A stretch of 64,000 bases of DNA from assembly GCA_002634385.1 (NCBI GenBank), contig NSJL01000014.1, positions 53,032 through 117,031 on the forward strand. Reading direction: 5' to 3'. This document shows, one piece after another, positions 16,382 through 25,248 of the stretch. Origin of the DNA: Nitrospira sp. (lineage in GTDB: Bacteria > Nitrospirota > Thermodesulfovibrionia > Thermodesulfovibrionales > Dissulfurispiraceae). Each line of letters opens with the position of its first letter. Position 1 is the stretch's first letter. Position numbers and translations under genes: made by a program. Under the pieces are notes generated by a model, which was not told the origin of the DNA, made no database searches, and was given only the letters and a program-made list of their open reading frames with translations.

Positions 16382-17079
16382 AGTTTCATGAGAGAGTACT
16401 CAGCGAGGTACCGCTTGACAGCGGGATCGTCACCATCGGGAGGAAGCCGAAGAACAGCATACGGATCGACAACCTCGCCGTCTCGGGCTTCCATGCAAAA
16501 ATTTTCAGAGAGGGAGGCCAGTTCGTCCTCGAAGATATGGGAAGCCTCAACGGGACCTTTGTGAACGGGGCAAAGATAGCACGCCATATTCTCAGGAACG
16601 GCGATACCGTCCTCATCGGCAGGCACCTCCTGAACTTCGAGGCCCCGGAAATGGATTCCCCGCCCGGTCAGGCCATGGGAGCGCGGTCCGTCAGGGGAGA
16701 CGAGACGCTGGTGATCGACTCGCGGGTACAGCAGAGAATGCTGCACGATATGCCCGAACCCGGGGAGCCGGCACCGGGGGGGGAACGGCAGGGGGGCTTC
16801 ACTGTCATAACGGGCTCCCCGGGCCGGCCGGAATTCGAGCTGAGGGACAGGGTGACCTCCATCGGGAAGAGCGCTGATGCCGGGATACGGCTGAAGGGCC
16901 TGTTCGCCCCCAAAGTGGCCGCCCTGATCAACCGGAGAAGGGAGGGGTACTTCATCAACCCCGTGGGAAGTGCGGGGGTCAGGGTGAACGGAAACAGGAT
17001 CGCCGGGCGCTATGACTTGAAGGACGGGGATATCGTGGAAGTGGGAAGACTGAAGATACAGTTCTACCTCAAGGAGTAG
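16363..17079 (+). CDS. Double FHA-domain protein
   Basis: A 238-residue cytoplasmic protein with two phosphothreonine-binding FHA folds. The first (about residues 20-95) has the canonical GRKPKNSI, SGFHAKIF (S and H in place) and NGTFVNG motifs. The second (about residues 150-235) is degenerate: GKSADAGIRL and VNGNRI remain, but the SxxH motif is replaced by APKVAAL. I start at ATG 16363, 4 nt after AAGGAGGG; the longer frame from 16240 lies wholly inside the phosphatase gene. Set between the phosphatase and the kinase, it probably reads the phospho-state of one of them or a shared target. Confidence 0.88.
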   Translation: MAKVTVKFHERVLSEVPLDSGIVTIGRKPKNSIRIDNLAVSGFHAKIFREGGQFVLEDMGSLNGTFVNGAKIARHILRNGDTVLIGRHLLNFEAPEMDSPPGQAMGARSVRGDETLVIDSRVQQRMLHDMPEPGEPAPGGERQGGFTVITGSPGRPEFELRDRVTSIGKSADAGIRLKGLFAPKVAALINRRREGYFINPVGSAGVRVNGNRIAGRYDLKDGDIVEVGRLKIQFYLKE

Positions 17080-17090
17080 GAAACAGGGCC

Positions 17091-18380
17091 ATGATACAAT
17101 CGCCGCCGAAGCATGTCGGCAAATACGAGGTAGTGGAAAAGCTGGGACAGGGGGGGATGGGAGTCGTCTACCTCGGGCACGATCCCTATAACAACCGTCC
17201 CGTGGCGATCAAGGTCGCGGGGGAAGAAAACCACCACAGCGAGGAATGCAGGAAAAAACACCGGAAGATGTTTTTCAACGAAGCCCGTATTGCCGGGATG
17301 CTCGACCATCCCAATATTCTGGCGGTCCATGACGCGGGAATCGACACCGATCAGTACTACATCGTTATGGAGTATATCGAGGGGAGCAGGACCCTGAAGG
17401 AATACTGCCGCGTGGAAAATCTGCTCCCGGTGGAGAGAGTGGTCGAGATCGTATTCAAATGCTGCAAGGCCCTCGATTACGCCCACCGGCTCGGCGTTAT
17501 CCACCGGGACATCAAACCCGGAAACCTTCTGCTTACCGGGGATCTCGAGGTGAAGATCGGGGACTTCGGCATTGCGCAGACGATCAGGGCGGACGAAACC
17601 CAGACCCAGATCATGGGACTGATAGGCTCTCCCTGTTACATGTCCCCGGAGCAGGTGAAGGAGGAGCCGCTGACCTGTCAGACGGACCTCTTTTCCCTGG
17701 GGGCGGTCATGTACGAACTGCTCACCGGGAGGTCGCCTTTCCATGCCTCCACTTTCTCCAGCATCATCCGCAAGGTGCTGTACCACGATCCCGAGCCCCT
17801 GCGTTTCTACCGCTCCGATATCCCCAAAGCCCTGGAGGTCATCGTAATGAAGGCCCTCAGCAAGAGGACCGCGGAGCGGTACAAGACAGGGACGCACTTC
17901 GCCTCCGACCTGCGGCTTACCTCGATTACCATCAATTACACGGAAGTGGAGCTGCACCACCGGGAGCGGTTCACCGTCCTGCGGTCCCTGGATTTCTTCA
18001 GAGAATTCCATGACTCGGAATTGTGGGAGGTCCTCAACGTCATCTCCTGGAAAGAGTTCCCCCCGGACCGGCGGATCATCACCGAAGGGCATATCGATCA
18101 CACCTTTTATATCATCGTCTCGGGAGAAGCGGCGGTGAGAAAGGGGAAGCGGGAAGTCGCCCCGCTGAAAAAAGGGGACTGTTTCGGCGAGATCGGATAT
18201 CTTACCGGAACAAAGAGGGCATCCGATATCGTTTCCGTCTCCGGCGTGGTACTGCTGGAGGTCAACGATACCGTCATCGAACAGGTATCTCCCGCCTGCC
18301 AGCTCCGCTTCCATAAGGTGTTCCTGAAAAAACTCATCGAACGGCTCTCGAAAAGACCCGAAGGACTGACGGAAGACTGA
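17091..18380 (+). CDS. Ser/Thr protein kinase with C-terminal cyclic-nucleotide-binding domain
   Basis: A 429-residue soluble kinase. The N-terminal Hanks domain (10-275) has LGQGGMGVVYLG, VAIK (K41), HRDIKPGN (D140), DFG (158-160) and YMSPEQ, all catalytic residues present. The T-rich activation loop ADETQTQIMG fits autophosphorylation. Residues about 295-415 form a cNMP/CAP-effector domain (FREFHDSELWEVL, IVSGEAAVRKG, FGEIGYLTGTKRASDIV) that keeps the GE and R of the phosphate-binding cassette, so ligand binding is plausible. There is no transmembrane segment, unlike PknB. It lies 11 nt after the FHA gene. Cyclic-nucleotide control of a bacterial Ser/Thr kinase is the attractive reading. 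Confidence 0.92.
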   Translation: MIQSPPKHVGKYEVVEKLGQGGMGVVYLGHDPYNNRPVAIKVAGEENHHSEECRKKHRKMFFNEARIAGMLDHPNILAVHDAGIDTDQYYIVMEYIEGSRTLKEYCRVENLLPVERVVEIVFKCCKALDYAHRLGVIHRDIKPGNLLLTGDLEVKIGDFGIAQTIRADETQTQIMGLIGSPCYMSPEQVKEEPLTCQTDLFSLGAVMYELLTGRSPFHASTFSSIIRKVLYHDPEPLRFYRSDIPKALEVIVMKALSKRTAERYKTGTHFASDLRLTSITINYTEVELHHRERFTVLRSLDFFREFHDSELWEVLNVISWKEFPPDRRIITEGHIDHTFYIIVSGEAAVRKGKREVAPLKKGDCFGEIGYLTGTKRASDIVSVSGVVLLEVNDTVIEQVSPACQLRFHKVFLKKLIERLSKRPEGLTED

Positions 18381-18495
18381 CAGCGTGAGGAGAAAATCTC
18401 ACCCGGGCGGAAACAGGAGGGCCTCTTGCCCCCTGATCGTGCCCGGCATGGCACCAAACTCCTTCAGAAGCGCCGTATCGGAGGCGTCTCCTTCC

Positions 18496-18861
18496 TCACG
18501 ACGGTTCTGACGCTTTCGTATTTGTCTTGAAAAAATGCTCCAGGAAATCCCCCTGCTTCCGGTGCAACAGATCAACAATCAACAGCTTGTCCGCATCATC
18601 CGCTATTGTAAGGACGGGCAAGGGAATGCTCAAACGCTGCAAGTCGGCAACATCATCGAGATCGCTCTTATCCACTATGCACACCAGCACAAGATCGAAG
18701 GGTTGCCGGCAGCCGCAGCCGTCCCTGATCAGCGCCGCAGCTTTTCCCACCGTATCCGCAACCTGCACGGAATAGCCGGAGTGAAGGAATGCGGCGGCCA
18801 GGGTGCTGCGGAGCTCCGGATCCCTCTCCACAATAAAAACGCTCCTCTTCAGCTCTCCCAC
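18496..18861 (-). CDS. Degenerate response-regulator receiver protein
   Basis: A 121-residue single-domain protein with a receiver-like fold: a beta1 VFIVERDP with an acidic pair, helix 1 ELRSTLAAAFLHSGYSV, beta3 FDLVLVC and beta4 PVLTIA. At the position of the phosphorylated Asp (DLVLxD in active receivers) the sequence has DLVLVC, so the acceptor appears to be lost. The conserved Lys after beta5 is also not evident. It is probably a pseudo-receiver used for binding. It converges on the kinase gene and has its own AT-rich upstream region. Confidence 0.6.
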   Translation of the reverse strand: MGELKRSVFIVERDPELRSTLAAAFLHSGYSVQVADTVGKAAALIRDGCGCRQPFDLVLVCIVDKSDLDDVADLQRLSIPLPVLTIADDADKLLIVDLLHRKQGDFLEHFFKTNTKASEPS

Positions 18862-18904
18862 CCTTTTCTCCTCTTACTCGTAAAATAATCAAATCGCATC
18901 TCAC

Positions 18905-18930
18905 TATTGCAATTTATATATTGCAATTTA
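18905..18930 (-). promoter_or_regulatory. Tandem 12-bp AT-rich repeat upstream of the pseudo-receiver gene
   Basis: TATTGCAATTTA occurs twice (18905-18916 and 18919-18930), 2 bp apart, each centred on the palindrome TTGCAA. It lies 44-69 nt before the ATG at 18861, where a -35 region or operator would be. The regulator is unknown. Confidence 0.35.
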
Positions 18931-19057
18931 CATGCCTGCCCGGAGCGCTCTGAAACGTTCCCTGCCCCCGGTACCGGGCAGGGAGCCCTTGGAGTTTCGC
19001 CGAAAATATCGCCAACATATCGGAAAAATGGAAATCGAAAATCCTCCCTTCATAAGC

Positions 19058-20050
<993 letters not shown>

Positions 20051-20070
20051 CTAATAGATCCATAGATAAA

Positions 20071-20099
20071 TTGCATAAAACAGCACGCTGAAATATAAT
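20071..20099 (+). promoter_or_regulatory. Strong sigma-70-type promoter of the deacetylase-flippase operon
   Basis: TTGCAT (20071-20076), exactly 17 nt, and a perfect TATAAT (20094-20099). Predicted start near 20106 gives a leader of about 98 nt before ATG 20204; the leader contains an imperfect ATGAAT...ATTCAT inverted repeat. Confidence 0.6.
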
Positions 20100-20203
20100 A
20101 CTGCTTTCATGAATAGTATACTGATGCACACACGCATAATTCATCAGAAGAAAAAACACCTCCTTGCGACGGGAGGGGGGTGCGGCGGGAAGGAATTCCG
20201 GGC

Positions 20204-21187
20204 ATGAAAGGTCTGAAACGCTTTCTTTTCCGGCACCCGCGCGCCAGGAATGTGCTGAAAAGCGCCAAGGCAACGGTCGCCGGCACGTTTCTCGGGATGG
20301 CCCGGAGCGGCAGCCTGGAGTCTGCCCTCACCGTCTTTGTCTATCACGATGTGTCTCCGTCACCCAGCGAGTTCAGCAGGAGGTACCATCTGAATGTTCC
20401 ACCGGAGGTCTTCGACTTCCAGATCGGCTTTATTAAGGCACATTTCACTCTCATCGGCCCTGATGACCTGCTGGCAGCGCGCATACCGCCAAAAGCAGCT
20501 CTCATTACCTTCGACGACGGGCTGAAGGGAATATTCACCCATGCCGTTCCCCTCCTCGAGAAGCACGATGTCCCTGTCGTCATATTTCTGAATATGGCTC
20601 CTGTGAAAGGCGATGTCTTCTGGTCGGGGCTGATAACCTACCTCTGCGAAAAACAGGAGGGCTTCATTGAGTACCTTCGCGAAAAAGGCGGGGAGGGATA
20701 TACCGGCAGGGCGCCCTTCCTGGCCTGCTCACGGGAAATCGTCTTTTCGTACCTGAAGAGGACCGGGCATTCCTTCGAGAGGGAGGTGTCCGCCTTTACC
20801 GGTGACTTTGCGACAGAGGAAGACCTGCGGGCAGTATCGGGCAAAAGAAACGTATTCTTCGGAAACCATCTTTATAACCATGACAATGCGCTGTTCCTGT
20901 CGGACGGGGAGCTTATCGGGTCTTTCCAGGAGAACGAGGCTGCATTGAAGCGCTACCCTAATCATACCCCGCTCTTCTCTTTTCCTTTCGGACAACCGGG
21001 CAGTTGCTTTTCCCCGCACCAGGCAGACTTGCTGCTGAAAAACGGCGCGAGAAAAGTATTCTCCTCATATCCCCTGCCCAACAGGAAGGTGTCGTCGTCC
21101 TGCCTGCACCGGATAGGGCTCACCGCTTTCAACGATTCTCCGTCAAAGGTGTGGTACCAGATTTTTTATGAGGAGATGCGGTCATGA
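20204..21187 (+). CDS. Polysaccharide deacetylase-family protein
   Basis: A 327-residue NodB-type carbohydrate esterase. It has the FVYHDVS start, the catalytic ALITFDDGLKG motif (TFDDG, metal-binding Asp pair) and a later SFPFGQPGS segment. An FFGNHLYNHDN stretch replaces the usual HxxxH metal motif with HLYNH. A longer GTG frame begins at 20180, but ATG 20204 has a GAAGGA site 9 nt upstream and gives the natural MKGLKRFLF start. The stop overlaps the methyltransferase start (ATGA). The substrate is probably a cell-surface or lipid-linked glycan. Confidence 0.82.
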   Translation: MKGLKRFLFRHPRARNVLKSAKATVAGTFLGMARSGSLESALTVFVYHDVSPSPSEFSRRYHLNVPPEVFDFQIGFIKAHFTLIGPDDLLAARIPPKAALITFDDGLKGIFTHAVPLLEKHDVPVVIFLNMAPVKGDVFWSGLITYLCEKQEGFIEYLREKGGEGYTGRAPFLACSREIVFSYLKRTGHSFEREVSAFTGDFATEEDLRAVSGKRNVFFGNHLYNHDNALFLSDGELIGSFQENEAALKRYPNHTPLFSFPFGQPGSCFSPHQADLLLKNGARKVFSSYPLPNRKVSSSCLHRIGLTAFNDSPSKVWYQIFYEEMRS

Positions 21188-21936
21188 TAAGAAGGCAACT
21201 CAAGAGAATTCTTCAGGGGAAAGTTCCCGCGTTCCTTTACAGAAAAATCGCAGGGCTCAAGGGGCTGGCGCAGTGGCCTCCCGTCGGGATGGTGCGGTTC
21301 GGTGATTTACGGAACCTGGAACCGCTCGACCGGAATTTCGGCTTCCGCCGGGGTAAGCCGGTCGACCGCTACTATATTGAGAAATTCCTGGCAATCCACA
21401 GCGAGGACATCCGCGGGCGCGTCCTCGAAATATACGACAACGAGTACACCCTGCGCTTCGGGGGGAGCCGTGTCACCCAGAGCGACATCCTCCACAAAAC
21501 CAGCGGTAATCCGAAAGCCACCATTGTAGCCGATTTGACGGAGGCAGACCATATCCCCGCGGGAGCGTTCGACTGCATCATCTTCATTAATACTCTCCAG
21601 TACATCTACTTTATGGAAAAGGCCGTCCGGACCCTTTACCGCATCTTAAAACCTCAGGGCACGTTGCTCGCGACCCTCCCCGGCATCTCGAAAATATCCC
21701 GGGAGGACCAGCCGCAGTGGGGGGAATATTGGCGGTTCACGGAGGATTCTGCACGGCTCCTGTTCTCTCCGGTTTTCTCCCCGCCGGACCTGCATCAGGT
21801 CCAGACGTTCGGGAACGTCCTCTCTTCCATCGCCTTCCTGCACGGGCTGGCCGCCGAGGATATCGCCCCGGAGGAGCTCGACTACCGAGACAAAGACTAC
21901 CAGATGATCATAGGGGTCCGGGCAAAAAAGTCATGA
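21184..21936 (+). CDS. SAM-dependent methyltransferase, class I
   Basis: A 250-residue protein with a class I methyltransferase core: GRVLEIYDNEYT replaces the usual E/DxGxGxG loop, followed by IVADLTEADHIPAGAFDCIIFINTLQYIYFMEKAVRTLYRILKPQGTLLATLP, the motif II-III block typical of glycan-cluster methyltransferases. The loop lacks its Gly triplet, so SAM binding needs checking. It is translationally coupled (4-nt overlaps) with the deacetylase before it and the flippase after it, so it probably modifies the same glycan. Confidence 0.75.
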   Translation: MIRRQLKRILQGKVPAFLYRKIAGLKGLAQWPPVGMVRFGDLRNLEPLDRNFGFRRGKPVDRYYIEKFLAIHSEDIRGRVLEIYDNEYTLRFGGSRVTQSDILHKTSGNPKATIVADLTEADHIPAGAFDCIIFINTLQYIYFMEKAVRTLYRILKPQGTLLATLPGISKISREDQPQWGEYWRFTEDSARLLFSPVFSPPDLHQVQTFGNVLSSIAFLHGLAAEDIAPEELDYRDKDYQMIIGVRAKKS

Positions 21937-23405
21937 AAAACAAGCCTCTCGTCAAAAGCCTTACCCGGTATACGTCGAGCAACATCTACCAGCGGGTCTG
22001 CGGCATCATCAATACCTTTATCAAGCCCCGGCTCCTTTCCCCCGATCTCTACGGAATCTGGAACATCCTCTCCCTCGTCGCCACCTATGCCACCTATCTC
22101 CACCTGGGCTCCCGGAACTCCATGTTTTACCGAATCCCCTACGCAAAGGGAAAAGAGGATCATGGTAAAGCCGCCGCGATCGAGGCGAGCACCTTCTATG
22201 GCTCCCTGGCGGTGACCCTCGTTGCCGTCGCCGGGGTTCTGCTCTATGCGGTCTTCCGGGAGCAGACCGACGCGGTGAGGATCGGTCTGTTCGTCATAGC
22301 GGGGCTCATCCTGCTGAACTGGTACTTCGATTTTTACTTCGTCTATCTCATCGCCCACCAGGACTTCATGCTTCCCAGCAGGATGAACTACCTGAAGGCG
22401 ACCATCGCCGTATTCCTCAACGCCGTTCTCATTTATTTTTTCAGTATCTACGGTTTATACCTTGCCGCGCTCCTGACAGTCCTCTTCGGCGTTGCGGTCT
22501 TCAGGAAAGTCCGTCCCCTCGAATTCAGGAGCGGATTTCATTTCGGCACCTTCAGGGAACTGGTGGCCGGCGGAATGCCCGTCATGCTGTACAATATCAC
22601 CAATGAGCTGGTGAGCACGTCGGACAAGGTCATCGTCGCCTATTTCCTGGGCAGCGAACAACTGGGTTTCTATGCCATAACCGGCCTCGTCTTCAACTTC
22701 CTCATGCAGATCCCCGGAGACGCCCGGGACGTGATCGAGCCCGACCTGATGAGGGGTGCCGATCACCGGACGCCGGAGGCGAACCTCGCAGAATACTTTT
22801 TCAAGCCGCTCGCCTATACGGGGGCTCTCATGCCCTTCCTCATCGGCCCCGCGGTCTTCTGTGCTCCCGTTTTCATTCACCTCCTGCTGCCCAGATATCT
22901 CCCCGGCATCCTGCCCACCCAGATCATCGTGCTCGGCAGTTACTTTTTCGCCCTTGCCTATGTGGCGAGGGGGATCATCGTGGCCTATAACGGGCAGGTC
23001 AGGGCTGCCCTTATCATATCCGCCGTTGTTCTGCTGAATATCGTCCTGGGAATTCTCCTCATCAAGGCGGGGTTCGGGCTCGCCGGGGTGGCGACGGGGA
23101 GCAGCGTATCCTTTCTTGTCCTTTTTGTCGCGCTCTGCGCTTTTATCAGGAAGCGGCATAAAGGCTCCGCATCCGTATGGTCGGCGGCCGCCAGGGACGT
23201 TGTCCGTCCCTTTGTCTTCATTGTGGCGGCTATTGCTCTGCTGGAGGCCGTGTCCCGCATGCTCGCGATCCACGAAATCGCCACGGCGCTTCTCAAGACA
23301 GGCATCTTTCTTGCTGCGAGTTATGGGTTACTTGCTTATACGGGCAAGCGCTCCCCCTCCCTCCAGGGGATGGACGTAAGGAAGCTGTTCAAACGAAAGG
23401 GATGA
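21933..23405 (+). CDS. Wzx-type polysaccharide flippase (MATE/MOP superfamily)
   Basis: A 490-residue inner-membrane protein with about 12-14 hydrophobic segments and the Polysacc_synt pattern (LVKSLTRYTSSNIYQRVCG at the N-terminus, a GSEQLGFYAI loop in the middle). It would move lipid-linked saccharide units to the periplasm. The longer frame from 21717 overlaps the methyltransferase gene; ATG 21933 forms the expected ATGA overlap. Its neighbours make the glycan precursor, and the downstream island supplies the polymerisation and export machinery. Confidence 0.85.
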   Translation: MKNKPLVKSLTRYTSSNIYQRVCGIINTFIKPRLLSPDLYGIWNILSLVATYATYLHLGSRNSMFYRIPYAKGKEDHGKAAAIEASTFYGSLAVTLVAVAGVLLYAVFREQTDAVRIGLFVIAGLILLNWYFDFYFVYLIAHQDFMLPSRMNYLKATIAVFLNAVLIYFFSIYGLYLAALLTVLFGVAVFRKVRPLEFRSGFHFGTFRELVAGGMPVMLYNITNELVSTSDKVIVAYFLGSEQLGFYAITGLVFNFLMQIPGDARDVIEPDLMRGADHRTPEANLAEYFFKPLAYTGALMPFLIGPAVFCAPVFIHLLLPRYLPGILPTQIIVLGSYFFALAYVARGIIVAYNGQVRAALIISAVVLLNIVLGILLIKAGFGLAGVATGSSVSFLVLFVALCAFIRKRHKGSASVWSAAARDVVRPFVFIVAAIALLEAVSRMLAIHEIATALLKTGIFLAASYGLLAYTGKRSPSLQGMDVRKLFKRKG

Positions 23406-23477
23406 CAGGGATACAATTAAAAGTGATGGCACAAAGAAGAGGTGCAGAGGAGGAAGAGGCAGCAGGGGGGAACCCTC

Positions 23478-24227
23478 TTTCTTTGCGAATGGATTCCTCC
23501 CTGTTCTCAGGGGATCCTCTCATTCCCCTCCCTTGAGGGGAGGGGAGAAAGGGGAGGGTGTCCGGCCCCCACTGCTCTTCCAGACACTCGCGGCAGAGAA
23601 GAGGATACCCCCTGCCCTCGTCACACTCCCTTTCAGAATCCGTCACTCAGGGAGAAAGCCGGAGCCCCTCTACTCCGTCACCCCGGCGAAAGCCGGAATC
23701 CCTCAAAGCCGTCACCCCGGCGAAAGCCGGGGTCCAGAGTCTTTGATCTGGAGTCTTTCGGAAAAGGACTGGATCCCGGCTCAGAGGATCCGCCGGGATG
23801 ACGGCAGAAGAAAAGAGAGGGGAGAGGAACCCCCTCTTTCTCTCTCTCCCGAAAGGAATACGTGTTTGATAAAGATGCATGATGAAGGAGAGGGGAGTCC
23901 TTGACAAGAATAAACCAGGGGACAGGGGGTGAGTGCTCCCTCTCTCAGAGAGGGGAGGAGGGGAGTTCTGAGCGGACCTTAGCTCTTGTTCGTCTCCTCT
24001 CTTCGTGAAACGGAGGGGCCACCACAGTGCATGCCAGAACGATGGAGGAAAAGAGGGGTCCCCGAAACAGTCGTAAGACTTTTCGGGGCGGAGAAGGCGA
24101 GTTTGCGCTGTGGTAACGGAGTGAGCGGTAGAGAGGCAGAACAAGAGGTCGGGGAGCGAAGGACTTCACGACTCCCTGACATAGGAGACGCAGAAATCTC
24201 TCGTGAGAGCGATGGCTCCTTGCTGAC
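23478..24227. repeat. Long interspersed repeat, left copy flanking the polysaccharide island
   Basis: About 750 bp that is nearly identical to 36380-37275 (offset about 12,902) in the same orientation. It contains stacked GTCACCCCGGCGAAAGCCGG units, a GGATCCCGGC...GCCGGGATGAC palindrome, and a second half running from GAGGGGAGTCCTTGACAAG to CACGACTCCCTGAC. Frames of 90-165 codons cross it on both strands, but none has a ribosome site or known domain, and both copies have diverged without codon bias. I regard it as non-coding. The right copy carries a further ~147 bp near its end. Confidence 0.85.
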
Positions 24228-24304
24228 TACCATGACGCAAGGGATATGCGATCAGTTTTGATCACATCCGGAGACAGCCCGGGAAAGGAGAAAAAAGTTC
24301 ATAA

Positions 24305-25243
24305 ATGAAGACCTCCATCATTATCCCCACCTATAACAGGCCCGACGATCTGACAAAGTGTATCGAATCGATACGGAGGCAGACGGTGCTGCCGGACGAA
24401 ATTATTATCGTGGACGACGGAAATCTGCAGGAACATCCCCTGCGGCGTGAATGCGAAGCAGGAGGCATCAGGTACCGGTACTTCAAAAAAGATGTCCCCG
24501 GACTGACCGCCTCGCGGAATGCCGGCATTGGGCTTGCCTCCGGCGATATACTCTTCTTCCTCGACGACGATGTCATTCTCTTTCCCGACTATGTGGAACA
24601 GATACTGGCCGTCTACCGGGAGGACGCGGAGGGCGCTGTGGGAGGAGTGGGAGGGGCCATCGCAAACCACAAGCCCCTGAACGCCGCGCATAAGCTGCGC
24701 AGGGTCGTCGAGCTCGTCTTCCTCGTAACCGGCATCAGGGAGGGCAAGGTTCTCCCCTCGGGGTTCTGCACCAACTACGGCATGACCTGCTTTCCCCTGA
24801 AGGAAAAGACAGAGGTCGATTTCCTGTCGGGAGGGGTAAGTTCCTTCAGGAAGGAGGTCTTCCGCGATTTTGCCTTCGACGCCGTGCGTTTCCGCAAATA
24901 CGCCATGGGCGAGGACAAGGACTTCACCTACCGGGTATCGAAAAAATACCGGCTCATCTATCAGCCCGCGGCGCGGCTCCTCCACATGGAATCCCCCAAA
25001 ATGAGCCCGGACAATTACCGGGAAGGACGGATGTTCGTTTTGTATCAGCACCTCTTTTTCGATCGCTATGTAAAAAAGGGCGTCGCAAGCCGCTTCCTTT
25101 TTTATTATGCGCTCGCCGGCTATACCCTCACCAGGGCTGTCATCTTCGCTGTCTCGCCGGACAGGGGGACTTTTGACCGGATGCGGGGGATCGTATCCGG
25201 CATCGGCGCTATACTGACCGGGAGAGAGGCCATCGTCGAGTAG
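24305..25243 (+). CDS. Glycosyltransferase family 2
   Basis: A 312-residue GT-A transferase: SIIIPTYNRPDDLTKCIESI nucleotide-sugar start, IIIVDDG, SRNAGIGLASGDILFFLDDDV containing the metal-binding DxD, and a C-terminal GEDKDFTYRV. A hydrophobic stretch near residues 255-285 may contact the membrane. It is the only plus-strand gene inside the island and is convergent with the long minus-strand operon. Transferred sugar unknown. Confidence 0.88.
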   Translation: MKTSIIIPTYNRPDDLTKCIESIRRQTVLPDEIIIVDDGNLQEHPLRRECEAGGIRYRYFKKDVPGLTASRNAGIGLASGDILFFLDDDVILFPDYVEQILAVYREDAEGAVGGVGGAIANHKPLNAAHKLRRVVELVFLVTGIREGKVLPSGFCTNYGMTCFPLKEKTEVDFLSGGVSSFRKEVFRDFAFDAVRFRKYAMGEDKDFTYRVSKKYRLIYQPAARLLHMESPKMSPDNYREGRMFVLYQHLFFDRYVKKGVASRFLFYYALAGYTLTRAVIFAVSPDRGTFDRMRGIVSGIGAILTGREAIVE

Positions 25244-25248
25244 AAGCT

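Noticed and set aside
21717..21932. N-terminal extension of the flippase (start at 21717)
   Set aside because: It is Gly/Ala/Arg-rich shadow sequence over the methyltransferase gene. ATG 21933 forms an ATGA overlap and begins a normal flippase.
23647..24144. 165-codon minus-strand frame inside the long repeat, repeated at 36550-37047
   Set aside because: It is in both repeat copies, but has no ribosome site, no known domain and low-complexity Ser/Pro/Leu content. Similar-length frames exist on the opposite strand. Identity between copies reflects DNA duplication, not protein selection.
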